The notes under the pieces are model-generated. The model ran no database searches, was not told the origin of the DNA, and was given only the letters and a program-made list of their open reading frames with translations. A program made the position numbers and the translations under genes. Below are positions 39,912 to 48,675 of a DNA stretch of 51,604 bases, piece by piece. The DNA is from Treponema sp. (GTDB lineage: Bacteria > Spirochaetota > Spirochaetia > Treponematales > Treponemataceae): NCBI GenBank assembly GCA_017449285.1, contig JAFSJX010000029.1, forward strand, positions 1 to 51,604. Direction: 5' to 3'. The first letter of the stretch is position 1. The number at the start of each line of letters is the position of its first letter.

Positions 39912-41705
39912 TCATTTTGCAGCATTCATCATCACGGAAACGAATTCGGGCTCGTAGAGCGAACGGTCAGAACGGTTGATTTCTGCCATCGTACCGTCAC
40001 GGTCATCGCCGCTTTCCCACCAGAGAAGGCTCATTTTGTGCTTCCGCGCCTCGCTCACAAAAAATTCTATCCACTTTATGCGCTCTTCAATCGGCACTTT
40101 TTTGCGAACCACTCCCACTTCACCATACACAATCGGAAGCCCCTGCGAAACAAATTTTTCGGTCAACGTTTCAATCGTCGTCTTTGTCGCTTCTTTCATC
40201 GCATCGGTATATTCGGTCTTGGTCGTGCCTTCCAGAGATGAGCCGAACGGATATGAATGGACGGAAAGAATGATTTTATCCGTCGCAGAATCTTTCGGCA
40301 ACTTGAATTTTTCATGCACGATAGTCTTTTGCCCCGTGCAGAGCGACGGAATTATCACAAAACGGCTGGCATTATTCCCGCCGGTCGCGCGGATTGCGTC
40401 TAAGCACACCTGATTGTATTCGTTCAGCACCTCATATTCCCGAAGGCATTCCGCGCAGGCAGTCGCATCGCACCAGTACCCGCCAATCGAGCCGTCCGCT
40501 TTGTACCACGGCATCTTCAACCCCGGCTCCCATTCGTGGTCAGCCCTGCCCTTGGGGTCTGGAACGTGGTCATCGCGGGCATTGCGCGGCTCGTTCATCG
40601 TCTCAAAAATCAAATGCTCGTCGTAACTGGAATTAAACGCGGTGGCAATCTGCGTCCAGACTGCGTTCAAAAATCGTTTTGACTCCGCAATATCCGCCTC
40701 GTCAGAGCAGACAAGGTAGCCGTCACCGCGCTCCAGCGGCTTATTCATCGCGCGGGATGTGAACTTTTTTGAGCCGTCCTCCTGTACGGTAAATTCGGTC
40801 GTGTGGTCGCCATGCACAGAATGATGCTCGTTCAGAATCACGTAGTAGCCGATTTTTATCGCCTCATCTACCACAAATTTTACGCGCGCCATCCAGTCGG
40901 GGTCAATCGTGTAGTTGTCATCAATAATATGGCAGTACCAGGTGACAGGAATCCGCAGACTCTTGTAGCCATTGTCAAAGGCGAATTGCAAAAGTTCCGT
41001 GGTCGTCTCGGCTTTTTCCCAGTGAAATTCAGCCTCCATGCCTTGAAGAAGCGGATTTTCCTGCCAGCTAAACGAATGAGCCTCAAAGGTGTTCCCCAGA
41101 TTCCAGCCGATTCCCATTTTGTCCACAAGGTCTATCGCAGAAATATCGCTGATTGTCGCGCTGCCATCAGAATCCACTACGGCGGGAGAAAGCACTTTGT
41201 TCTGCGTAAAACAGATGCGCTTGATTTTAAAGGAAACGGGTTCGGTCGTAATCGACTGCATAAAAACCGATTTCAGGCTTTTCTTTTTTGTTCGGTCAAG
41301 AGCGCAATACTGGGTCAGCCGCTTTCGCTCGCACAGTTGATAGGAAGACGTGTTATCAGAATAGCGGTTATGCAGACGGAACGGCTGATTTGTCTCCGGG
41401 GAAACCGCCTCGTAGTCAATGCGCACGTAGCGGTACTGCGAGGCATCAAAATCTCCCAGCCAGATTTGGGCACTTTTCCACTGCGCCGCAAGATTCAGCA
41501 CATGAGTTTCTTTGTCGTAAGAGCCGCCATCCGCAGAATTCACGCTGATTTTCGCGAGGTCAAGGTCGTAGTCATCGGCTTGCTCCAGCACTTCTTCAGT
41601 TACTTCTGACTCGCTGGAAACGTCATCATCACCCTTGCAACTGAACACAAAGGCAAAAACAAAAGCCAGCGCAACGAGAAAAAAGAGCATTCGTTTCTGA
41701 CTCAC
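39912..41705 (-). CDS. Glycoside hydrolase family 5 endoglucanase lipoprotein (597 aa)
   Basis: The signal peptide (MLFFLVALAFVFAFVFSC) ends in a lipobox FSC, followed by an acidic linker; the enzyme should be surface or outer-membrane anchored. The first ~150 mature residues are a beta-sandwich, probably a carbohydrate-binding module. The GH5 catalytic domain spans about 205-590: GIGWNLGNTFEAHS, YKSLRIPVTW, ILNEHHSV, acid/base Glu in IFETMNEPR and nucleophile Glu in PIVYGEVGVV, with LLWWESGDD near the end. It is expected to cleave beta-1,4-glucan chains such as cellulose, xyloglucan or lichenan. GGAGG 5 nt before GTG 41705 sets the start, with TATAAT upstream. Confidence 0.92.
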   Translation of the reverse strand: MSQKRMLFFLVALAFVFAFVFSCKGDDDVSSESEVTEEVLEQADDYDLDLAKISVNSADGGSYDKETHVLNLAAQWKSAQIWLGDFDASQYRYVRIDYEAVSPETNQPFRLHNRYSDNTSSYQLCERKRLTQYCALDRTKKKSLKSVFMQSITTEPVSFKIKRICFTQNKVLSPAVVDSDGSATISDISAIDLVDKMGIGWNLGNTFEAHSFSWQENPLLQGMEAEFHWEKAETTTELLQFAFDNGYKSLRIPVTWYCHIIDDNYTIDPDWMARVKFVVDEAIKIGYYVILNEHHSVHGDHTTEFTVQEDGSKKFTSRAMNKPLERGDGYLVCSDEADIAESKRFLNAVWTQIATAFNSSYDEHLIFETMNEPRNARDDHVPDPKGRADHEWEPGLKMPWYKADGSIGGYWCDATACAECLREYEVLNEYNQVCLDAIRATGGNNASRFVIIPSLCTGQKTIVHEKFKLPKDSATDKIILSVHSYPFGSSLEGTTKTEYTDAMKEATKTTIETLTEKFVSQGLPIVYGEVGVVRKKVPIEERIKWIEFFVSEARKHKMSLLWWESGDDRDGTMAEINRSDRSLYEPEFVSVMMNAAK

Positions 41706-41746
41706 ACGCACCTCCGTACCTGTTCTATTATAACACAGTTTACGAA

Positions 41747-42088
41747 CTAGTCAGCAAGCAATGGCAGGAATATGCAGTTCCTGGAGCCGCTTGAGCAATG
41801 CCTCTGCGCCCGGCTTGAGATACAAATCCGTGCTGTAGTGACGATACGCGCATCGTCAATTTCCTGAATGACATCTTCTACCGTACCCTCAAAATCATAG
41901 CGTTCAATCAGATAACGGGCAGTCTCCACGGCATTGAGCATTTTTTATTCGTACCACACATTTTTCTCAGGAATTTTTTCATGTGACCGAATCAAATCAT
42001 TTCCCAGTTCAGCCCACATTCCCATGGAATCCAGCAGCGTTCCGTCCATGTCAAAAATCGCGCATTTCATCGTCTCAAGCAAATTCAT
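41747..42088 (-). pseudogene. Decayed paralogue of the HAD phosphatase gene
   Basis: From ATG 42088 the frame reads MNLLETMKCAIFDMDGTLLD, nearly the same as the intact gene at 33859-34542. It stops at a TAA after NVWYE, then resumes (MLNAVETARYLIERYDFEGT). Further on it shifts frame and is truncated before motif II, so no active enzyme can form. The TATACT box 7 nt before the ATG is still intact. It was probably produced by duplication followed by decay. Confidence 0.85.
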
Positions 42089-42147
42089 AAATCCCAGTAT
42101 AGCAGAATAATGACAGGGATGAGAGGCTGGCGCATCTGCCTTATTGT

Positions 42148-42180
42148 AAAAAAATAGCCCTCCGTTCTGAAAGGCTGTTT
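42148..42180 (-). terminator. Terminator of the DUF2442 gene
   Basis: AATAGCC and GGCTGTT (one G-T pair) form a stem; seven T follow on the minus strand. It lies 12 bases after the DUF2442 stop. Confidence 0.75.
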
Positions 42181-42191
42181 ATGGGCGCACG

Positions 42192-42488
42192 TCAGGCGGT
42201 CACCTTTTCACATGCAGTGCCCTCGGCATATAGCACGCTCGTTGCTATATCAATTGCTCCGTCATTCCAAGAGACAACGCCGTAGTCAAGATATGCCCGA
42301 TTGAACAGTTTTTCATCACGCAGGGGCGCATAAAGCGGAGTTTTTAAAAGGGGCTGCATGTCAAATGTTTTCCGTTCGCCCGTTGAGAAAGTCAGCCGCA
42401 ATTTGAAATCTTCCAGCGGTTCAACCACCGTAACGCGCAGGGGTTTTTCGGGCGTTCCCGCATACACAATTCCGTTATGTATATACAT
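42192..42488 (-). CDS. DUF2442-domain protein (98 aa)
   Basis: The pattern LRVTVVEPLEDFKLRLTFSTGERKTFDMQPLL followed by LFNRAYLDYGVVSWNDGAIDIA matches DUF2442, a small beta-rich domain. It is the downstream partner of a DUF4160 gene (9 nt gap). Such pairs are common in bacteria and resemble toxin-antitoxin or small adaptive modules, but no activity is established. GGAGG precedes the ATG at good spacing. Confidence 0.88.
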   Translation of the reverse strand: MYIHNGIVYAGTPEKPLRVTVVEPLEDFKLRLTFSTGERKTFDMQPLLKTPLYAPLRDEKLFNRAYLDYGVVSWNDGAIDIATSVLYAEGTACEKVTA

Positions 42489-42497
42489 GGCAACCTC

Positions 42498-42764
42498 CTA
42501 TTTAAGCGGCTCAATCTTTTTCACTGGCTCGTTGCGCAAACAACGATTCCATGCGTCATACAGCGCGTCTTCATGCAGATACAACCACGCTTTGACCAAA
42601 GTGTATTGCTTCTCGGGCAGACTGCCAACAAGCATATCGCCGTCAATGCCGACTACCGCTTCGTATTCATTGTAATACACATGAATATGCGGCTTGTGAT
42701 GCCTCTCGTCTTTTTCCCAATGAATCTTTATACTAATCCCATTGAACCAGCTTAATTCTGGCAT
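42498..42764 (-). CDS. DUF4160-domain protein (88 aa)
   Basis: MPELSWFNGISIKIHWEKDERHHKPHIHVYYNEYEA is the family hallmark, with the His-rich HHKPHIHV motif that could bind metal or be catalytic. It then has YTLVKAWLYLHEDALYDAWN. The operon order is DUF4160 then DUF2442. A TATACT box with a 17-nt leader and GGAGG ribosome site lies upstream, so this gene is not leaderless. The function is unknown; a toxin-antitoxin role is only inferred from pairing and size. Confidence 0.88.
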   Translation of the reverse strand: MPELSWFNGISIKIHWEKDERHHKPHIHVYYNEYEAVVGIDGDMLVGSLPEKQYTLVKAWLYLHEDALYDAWNRCLRNEPVKKIEPLK

Positions 42765-42789
42765 ACCGCCTCCTGTATTCCAGTATACG

Positions 42790-43098
42790 CCATGGAGAGG
42801 GATTTTTCAAGAATACCGTCCGTGCTTTTGGGCGTGCCCCGTCGGTGGCTTTCGCCACCTTACCCAGTTTTTGCCATGCAAAAACTGGCGGGTCGGGCTT
42901 TTCGGGGTTACGCTATCGCTCCATTGCTCCACTTTGTTCCGCAACGGCTTCGCCGCCCCTCCAATCCCTCACGCATGTGGGCGCACATGGAGGTGCGCTG
43001 AAAAGCCAAGACAGAAACGCCGTTTCTGTCGCATTTTTTCCGTGCCATCAAGCAAAAAGCGGAATTGCCCCCGTTCCATGCCCTCACGCTTGCATTGC
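42790..43098 (-). repeat. Dispersed hairpin element, copy C (long)
   Basis: The stretch has no gene. It holds stacked perfect hairpins: GGTGGC/GCCACC, CCAGTTTTTG/CAAAAACTGG, and GACAGAAACG/CGTTTCTGTC. On the minus strand it reads GTGAGGGATTGGAGGGG, then GGCGAAGCCG, then ATGGAGCGATAGCG. These match in order the blocks at 45681-45775 and, in part, 23518-23652. The hairpin arms differ between copies while pairing is kept. Confidence 0.65.
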
Positions 43099-43099
43099 G

Positions 43100-44378
43100 C
43101 TAAAAAGCGCGAACTCCACAAACCGAGTATCTGCGGCTCTTGTTGTAGATGCTGAGGATACCGTCGTCGAACAACACAACCCAGGCAAGGTAATTGTAGG
43201 AAAGAGACTGACTAGACGACGAGTATGTGGTGTCCGCGATTTTCGTTCCGCCGGCTTTTTCAAGGGCAGCGTTCACGGTCGCTTTCTCGCGGTACATCAT
43301 GCTCAGTTCCGCAACTGTAGGAAGATACCAGCCACTTGCATAATCACCTGTGAGGGAATATGTAGTGGCGTAAGTGTTCACCCAGTTGAACGCTGGATAA
43401 TTTGTCGCAGCATTTTCTGCCGCACTCGTATCGGCAGCACAAACTTTCGCCCAGTTGTCGCTTCCGTCAAGGTATCCCGTGAATGTCGCAGTCTCAGCAG
43501 CTCCAGTTCCGCTTGCACTTGGTGTACACTGAATATCCGTGAACTTTGTTGTATAACCTGTCGTGCCGCTTGGTGCCCATGCAAGAGTGTTTCCACTGCC
43601 CGTCGCGTTCTTCAAGCCAACGCCGAGTGTTCTTGCGCCAAGAACATCAGTGCTTGCCCCGCATAGAAAATCACGGCAACCGCTGCGTTTTTCTGCGCAT
43701 CTGTCAGAGTCAGGTCGCTTGCATAAGGTGTAGCAGAGCCGTCATTGAACACAATGTCGCCCACGGCATACGGTTTTTCGTACATGCCGATTTTCCCAAC
43801 GGCAGGATTTCGTGTGACTTCCCACTGCGCGGTGAGAGTAACATTCTGCGTTCCCTAGTGAAGGTCTTTGTTCCGTTGCTCGTGTAGGTAGTCGTTCCGT
43901 CACTCCAGCCCGCAAATTCGTAGCCAGCACGTGTACCGATTCCGTCAAACTTTACGGTAACGGTGTCGCCAGCCTTGTATTTCGCGCTGTCCGCAGGCAC
44001 GGCAATTTCCTCACCATCTACGCCGTCAGCATAAATCACGGTGTAAACAGCCGTCCACTTTGCGTACAGCGTGATGTCTTTCGTAATCGGCGTGTCAAAA
44101 TCGAACACCGTTGTCTTTCCGCTGTCGCTGTACCAGCCCGCGAAGGTGTACGTTTCCATCGCGGTCGCCGTTTTTGTCGGGTCGGTCGCGGGCTTAGTCG
44201 CCTTTGCGCCGCTGTTTACTTTCTGCGCGTCAACCGCAGTTCCGCCGTCCGTATTGAACGTTACGTTGTAGATAACCGGTGTCGCGTCGCTTCCGTCATC
44301 ATCGTTTCCGCATGACACAAAGCCAGCCGCCAGCACCACTGCCACAAAAAGCGCGGCAATCCTCATCAGATTCTTCAT
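43100..44378 (-). pseudogene. InlB-repeat/DUF1566 lipoprotein gene with two frameshifts
   Basis: The lipoprotein signal (MKNLMRIAALFVAVVLAAGF, lipobox VSC) is followed by two InlB-type B repeats: VTFNTDGGTAVDAQKVNSGA ... FAGWYSDSG, and VIYADGVDGEE ... YEFAGWSDGT. After TKTFT the frame is lost at about 43852-43858. The next frame continues GTQNVTLTAQWEVTRNP, then VGDIVFNDGSATPYASDLTL. It is lost again at about 43651-43662, and a third frame finishes the DUF1566 domain (TDVLGARTLGVGLKNATG ... GWYLPTVAELSMMYRE ... SSSSQSLSYN ... YSVCGVRAF). Either the gene is decayed or the sequence has indels. GAGGAGGAG precedes the ATG at 44378. Confidence 0.85.
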
Positions 44379-44455
44379 CTGCTCCTCCTCATGCCGTTGT
44401 TCCGGCACATTGTCTATTTTCCCCGCCACTCAGGTGCGGAAAATGCCATTTAAAC

Positions 44456-44512
44456 GCAAAAAGGACGCTCCCCGCTCATCCGGCAACGCGCCGAACGGCA
44501 GAAAACGTCCTT
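44456..44512 (-). terminator. Terminator after the truncated ATPase gene
   Basis: AAGGACG (44461-44467) pairs with CGTCCTT (44506-44512), with smaller stems between. Five T follow on the minus strand. It lies in the leader of the lipoprotein pseudogene, where it could also act as an attenuator. Confidence 0.65.
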
Positions 44513-44538
44513 CGTATATGGGAATATGGTTCTGTTTG

Positions 44539-44676
44539 TTACGCTGAAACACCCCCCACCACCACCCGACGGCGACCATGCACAAGAAGCATCTCAAACT
44601 TATCAGAATGATACAGCGAATCCAACAACGAAAGTTCTTTTGCCCTGCCGATTAATACTTCTTCGTCTGCGCTCAT
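44539..44676 (-). pseudogene. Truncated AAA ATPase gene (45-residue N-terminal fragment)
   Basis: The frame from ATG 44676 encodes VLIGRAKELSLLDSLYHSDK then FEMLLVHGRRRV. This is the usual opening of prokaryotic AAA ATPases with an N-terminal P-loop. The P-loop itself (normally GRRRVGKTT) is replaced by VVVGGVSA and a stop, so the gene was cut inside Walker A. GGAG precedes the ATG, and a TATAAT box lies at 44729-44724. It is a different family from the DUF4143 ATPase at 48792. Confidence 0.8.
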
Positions 44677-44709
44677 AATTTACTCCAAAGTTACTTACTA
44701 CAAAATTAC

Positions 44710-44729
44710 TTACTCTAGAGTAAATTATA
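44710..44729 (-). promoter_or_regulatory. Palindromic operator-like site next to a -10 box
   Basis: TTACTCTAGAGTAA is a perfect 14-bp palindrome (44710-44723) touching TATAAT (44729-44724, minus strand), so it covers the expected start of transcription of the ATPase fragment. Downstream, GTAAGTAA recurs twice before GGAGTAAATT. A repressor site is likely but the regulator is unknown. Confidence 0.5.
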
Positions 44730-44799
44730 AATCACTTGCCTAAGAAAATCAACATTTTTTTGTAAAAAGCAAAAAGAAAAGAATATCGTCATAAATTTA

Positions 44800-44828
44800 T
44801 TGACAAATACATCATCACATTATATCAT
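44800..44828 (+). promoter_or_regulatory. Promoter of the toxin-antitoxin operon
   Basis: TTGACA (44800-44805), a 17-nt spacer and TATCAT (44823-44828), followed by a ~35-nt leader. Confidence 0.7.
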
Positions 44829-44867
44829 TTTATTTATTGATATATACAACTATCCGTGAGGTCTGCG

Positions 44868-45263
44868 ATGGGATTACCAAAATACGACATGGCGACTGCC
44901 GCAAAAATGATTCACGCGTTTGTGCCAATCAGCCGCTTTAACAAAGGCGAGGCAGGAAAAATCATTGAGGACGTAAAGAATGACGGCATCTGCCTTATCG
45001 TAAAAAACAACGCCCCCGAATGCGTGCTGCTCTCTCTTGACGAATACGACCGCCTGATACGGCTTTCCGAGAACTCAATCAAAATCATCCAGACAAAGGA
45101 AGAAGAAGCGAAACGGAAGGCCTTTATCCAGAGAATCAGGCAGAATGTTCCGCCGCCATTGCCACCGACAATAACAGACCGAAAAGCCCTCATGGACTCC
45201 ATTGGCTCTATTGATGTTGATGAAGAAGCCGTATATGAATTGCGGAGGATAAGCACGCTATGA
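44868..45263 (+). CDS. Phd/YefM-type antitoxin (131 aa)
   Basis: The N-terminal ~65 residues fit the Phd/YefM fold: VPISRFNKGEAGKIIEDVKN followed by LIVKNNAPECVLLSLDEYDRL, the dimeric DNA-binding domain. The C-terminal part (residues 85-131, with NVPPPLPPTITDRKALMDSI) would bind and block the toxin. The ATG at 44868 has GAGG at normal spacing; an upstream GTG in frame lacks one. The stop overlaps the toxin start in an ATGA. Autorepression of its own promoter is expected from the family. Confidence 0.88.
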   Translation: MGLPKYDMATAAKMIHAFVPISRFNKGEAGKIIEDVKNDGICLIVKNNAPECVLLSLDEYDRLIRLSENSIKIIQTKEEEAKRKAFIQRIRQNVPPPLPPTITDRKALMDSIGSIDVDEEAVYELRRISTL

Positions 45264-45655
45264 TTCTGCTCGATTCAAACATCATGATAGACTATTTTCG
45301 CTCCCGTGATTCAGACCTTGCAAAAAAGATTGACACCATGCCCGCCGCAATTTGTGGAGCGGTAAAGGCCGAGGTGCTCCACGGTGCAAGAGATGACCAC
45401 GAGATAGACGATATGCTGGGCGCATTCAGAACTTTTGACAATCTTGTGAGCGATGATTACGACTGGGAAGGAACGGGCTTTGTCCTGCAGACGCTCCGCA
45501 AGAACGGCGTGCAGGTTCCGCTGGCAGATGCCGTCATCGCGTTCACGGCGATGAAGTACGACATTCCGCTGTGGACGAACGACATTCATTTTAAACTGAT
45601 TCAGGCATGTTATCCGGAACTGCGGCTGTATGAGGACTCTGCGAATGATTCATGA
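45260..45655 (+). CDS. VapC-type PIN-domain toxin ribonuclease (131 aa)
   Basis: The PIN domain has its acidic residues in place: Asp5 in MILLDSNIMIDYF, Glu in KAEVLHGARD, Asp in VPLADAVIAF and Asp in PLWTNDIHFKLI. VapC toxins cleave tRNA or rRNA and arrest translation. It is paired with a Phd-type rather than VapB-type antitoxin; such mixed pairings are known. It is encoded in the same operon with a 4-base overlap. Confidence 0.93.
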   Translation: MILLDSNIMIDYFRSRDSDLAKKIDTMPAAICGAVKAEVLHGARDDHEIDDMLGAFRTFDNLVSDDYDWEGTGFVLQTLRKNGVQVPLADAVIAFTAMKYDIPLWTNDIHFKLIQACYPELRLYEDSANDS

Positions 45656-45680
45656 TGCCGCATCCTCATGCCGACTGCGG

Positions 45681-45775
45681 TAAGGATTGGAGCACCGCCG
45701 CAAGGCGTACCGCTTGCGGTATGGAGCGAGAGCGGAAGTGCGGAAAGCCTGACGGCGAATGCCGGACCGCCCATA
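45681..45775 (+). repeat. Dispersed hairpin element, copy B
   Basis: It contains GTAAGGATTGGAGCACC, the hairpin CGCCGCAAGGCG, TATGGAGCGAGAGCG and GCGGAAGTGCGGAAAG, matching copies at 23518 and 42790. It lies between the toxin gene and the leuS promoter. Confidence 0.65.
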
Positions 45776-45856
45776 CGAAGCATATGACAAAACTACTTCC
45801 TATAAACTTCAAAAAGTGCTATAGTTTCTTCTATTGATATAATACGAGGTTTTTTC

Positions 45857-48520
45857 ATGGCATATCCTTTTAACACCATCGAACCGAAATGGCAGAAATA
45901 TTGGGACGCAAACAAGACGTTCCGCGTGACTGAGGACACGCATTTTCCCAAGGCAAAGCGCGCGTACGTGCTGGACATGTTCCCCTACCCGTCTGGCGCG
46001 GGACTTCACGTGGGGCATCCCGAAGGCTATACGGCGACTGACATCTACTGCCGCTACCTGCGCATGAACGGCTACAATGTGCTGCACCCGATGGGATACG
46101 ATGCGTTCGGGCTTCCGGCGGAAAATTATGCGATTAAGACCGGCACGCACCCTGCGGAAACCACGTTCAAGAACATCGAGCATTTTACCGAGCAGATTAA
46201 GGCCCTTGGTTTTTCATACGACTGGGACCGCGAAGTACGCACCTGTACGCCCGATTACTACAAGTGGACGCAGTGGATTTTCCTGCAGCTCTACAAAAAG
46301 GGCTTGGCGTATGAGGCAGAGACTCCGATTAACTGGTGTCCGTCCTGCCTGACCGGCCTTGCCAATGAGGAAGTAAAGGAAGGTCACTGTGACCGTTGTG
46401 GCGCGGAAGTGACCCGTAAGACCATCCGCCAGTGGATTTTGAAAATCACCGCGTATGCTGACCGTCTGCTGGAGGACTTGGACGGACTTGACTGGCCGGA
46501 AAGCGTTAAATTGATGCAGAAAAACTGGATTGGCAGGAGCGAGGGCGCGGAAGTTGATTTTGTGATTGCCGACAAGGACGGAAAGCCCACGAGCGACAAA
46601 CTGACCGTCTACACGACCCGCGCGGATACGCTGTACGGAGCGACCTACATGGTTGTCGCACCCGAGCACAAGCTTGTTCCCCGCCTGACCACGCCTGAGC
46701 AGAAAGGCGCGGTGGAAAAATACGTTGCCGATGCCGCAAAAAAATCCGACTTGGAGCGCACTGATTTAGCAAAGACAAAAAGCGGCGTGTTTACGGGAAG
46801 CTACGGCATTGACCCGGTAAACGGTGCGCTCGTTCCGATTTGGATTTCTGACTACGTTCTTACCAGTTACGGCACAGGCGCAATCATGGCTGTTCCCGCA
46901 CACGATGAGCGCGACTGGGATTTTTCCAAGATGTTCAATCTGCCGATTATCAAGGTTGTTGCTACCAAAGAAGAAATTGCAGAACTCGGTGGCGGTGACG
47001 AAAAGAAAGGCGCGGAGATTCTTGCAGCCGCGGCAAAAAATCCCGACGAATACAAGAAACTCGTGGAAGCGCATCCCGCCATCTTCAACGTGGCTGACGT
47101 ATGCACGAGCGCAAAGGACGGCTACTCAATCAATAGCGAGCATCTGACCGGTCTTCCCACTAAAAAAGCGATTTCTACCATAATCTCTTTCCTTGACGAA
47201 AAGGGCATCGGCAAGAAAGCCGTAAACTACAAGCTGCGCGACTGGGTGTTCAGCCGACAGCGGTACTGGGGCGAGCCGATTCCGCTGGTGCATTGCGAAA
47301 AATGCGGCACCGTTCCCGTTCCCGAAAGCGAACTTCCGCTGGAATTGCCGAACGTAAAGACCTACCAGCCGACTGGCACGGGCGAAAGTCCGCTTGCAGG
47401 AATTGACTCATGGGTAAACTGCACCTGCCCCCAGTGTGGCGGAAAGGCAAAGCGCGAGACGAACACCATGCCCCAGTGGGCGGGAAGCTGCTGGTACTAC
47501 CTGCGCTATCTTGACCCCAAGAACGAAAATGCATTTGTCGCGCCGGAGATTGAAAAATACTGGATGCCCGTTGATTTGTACGTAGGCGGTGCGGAACATG
47601 CGGTTCTGCACTTGCTTTACGCGCGCTTCTGGCACAAGGTTTTGTACGACATCGGCGCGGTCAGCACCAAAGAGCCCTTCCAGCGCCTTATCAACCAGGG
47701 CATGATTACGAGTTTTGCCTTCCAGAACAAGGCAAAGTCTCTCATTCCCGTAGACCAGGCAGTAGAGACCGCTCCCGGAGTATTTGAGGACAAGGACACG
47801 CACGAGCCGCTGGAGCGCATCATCGCAAAAATGTCAAAGTCACTCAAAAATGTGGTGAACCCCGACGAGATGATTAAGCAGTACGGCGCGGACAGCGTGC
47901 GCATGTACGAGATGTTCATGGGACCGCTCACCGTGTCTAAGCCGTGGAACACGCAGGGGCTTATCGGCGTAAACCGCTTCCTCGACAAAATCTGGCAAAT
48001 CAGCGAAAAGCCTCTCTCCGACACCGACATCAAGGGCAAACTCGACAAGGATTTGGCGGCGCTGCGCAAGACCTACGCAAAAACTGTCAAAAAAGTGACC
48101 GATGACACGCGAAACCTTGACTTCAACGTGGCAATCAGCCAGATGATGATTTTTGTGAACGAGGCAAGCAAGTTTGAAAGCCTTCCGCGCGAAATGTGGA
48201 GCGGCTTTGTGCTGATGCTCTCTGTCTACGCGCCGCACCTTGGCGAAGAGTTGTGGCAGAAACTCGGACACGAAAAGACCTGCGCCTACGAAACCTGGCC
48301 GACATTCAGCGAAGAGTTCTGCAAGGACGACACCAAGGAATACCCCGTGATGATAAACGGAAAACTCCGCGCCAAGTTTGAGGCAGCCGCAAACGCCGAC
48401 AACGCCACGCTGGAAGCACTTGCGAAAGAAACCGACGGATTCAAGAAATTCACCGACGGAAAGACAATTGCAAAGATTATCGTCGTGCCGGGAAAACTGG
48501 TGAACGTAGTGGTAAAATAA
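45857..48520 (+). CDS. leuS: Leucyl-tRNA synthetase (887 aa)
   Basis: This class I aminoacyl-tRNA synthetase has the HIGH-type motif [11 protein letters not shown] (about residue 50) and the KMSKS motif in [18 protein letters not shown] (about 657). A CP1 editing domain (about 220-430) has [20 protein letters not shown] and [11 protein letters not shown], the conserved threonine-rich and Asp residues that hydrolyse mischarged tRNA. Zinc-binding Cys pairs are seen (CPSC/CDRC and CEKC/CPQC). The start has GAGG upstream, and the -10 TATAAT is at about 45837-45842. The length fits bacterial LeuRS. Confidence 0.96.
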   Translation: MAYPFNTIEPKWQKYWDANKTFRVTEDTHFPKAKRAYVLDMFPYPSGAGLHVGHPEGYTATDIYCRYLRMNGYNVLHPMGYDAFGLPAENYAIKTGTHPAETTFKNIEHFTEQIKALGFSYDWDREVRTCTPDYYKWTQWIFLQLYKKGLAYEAETPINWCPSCLTGLANEEVKEGHCDRCGAEVTRKTIRQWILKITAYADRLLEDLDGLDWPESVKLMQKNWIGRSEGAEVDFVIADKDGKPTSDKLTVYTTRADTLYGATYMVVAPEHKLVPRLTTPEQKGAVEKYVADAAKKSDLERTDLAKTKSGVFTGSYGIDPVNGALVPIWISDYVLTSYGTGAIMAVPAHDERDWDFSKMFNLPIIKVVATKEEIAELGGGDEKKGAEILAAAAKNPDEYKKLVEAHPAIFNVADVCTSAKDGYSINSEHLTGLPTKKAISTIISFLDEKGIGKKAVNYKLRDWVFSRQRYWGEPIPLVHCEKCGTVPVPESELPLELPNVKTYQPTGTGESPLAGIDSWVNCTCPQCGGKAKRETNTMPQWAGSCWYYLRYLDPKNENAFVAPEIEKYWMPVDLYVGGAEHAVLHLLYARFWHKVLYDIGAVSTKEPFQRLINQGMITSFAFQNKAKSLIPVDQAVETAPGVFEDKDTHEPLERIIAKMSKSLKNVVNPDEMIKQYGADSVRMYEMFMGPLTVSKPWNTQGLIGVNRFLDKIWQISEKPLSDTDIKGKLDKDLAALRKTYAKTVKKVTDDTRNLDFNVAISQMMIFVNEASKFESLPREMWSGFVLMLSVYAPHLGEELWQKLGHEKTCAYETWPTFSEEFCKDDTKEYPVMINGKLRAKFEAAANADNATLEALAKETDGFKKFTDGKTIAKIIVVPGKLVNVVVK

Positions 48521-48585
48521 ATTCCTCACAGAGAACACGGAGGACACAGAGTTTTCTTGACGCTCCCTACTTTTTCTTCCAAATG

Positions 48586-48630
48586 CCTCTGTTCTGTCAA
48601 TTCCTTGGCAAGACAGAGGTGTCCTTTTTT
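48586..48630 (+). terminator. Terminator of leuS
   Basis: CCTCTGT (48586-48592) pairs with ACAGAGG (48613-48619), and a T6 run follows at 48625-48630. Confidence 0.75.
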
Positions 48631-48675
48631 AGGCTACGAGAAATGCAGTAAATGTTTGCATTTTTCCCAAGCATG

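Noticed and set aside
17665..43098. Hairpins as integron attC sites
   Set aside because: No integrase gene and no clear paired R/L boxes with GTT cores. The blocks are shared outside the hairpins too, which fits a different repeat family.
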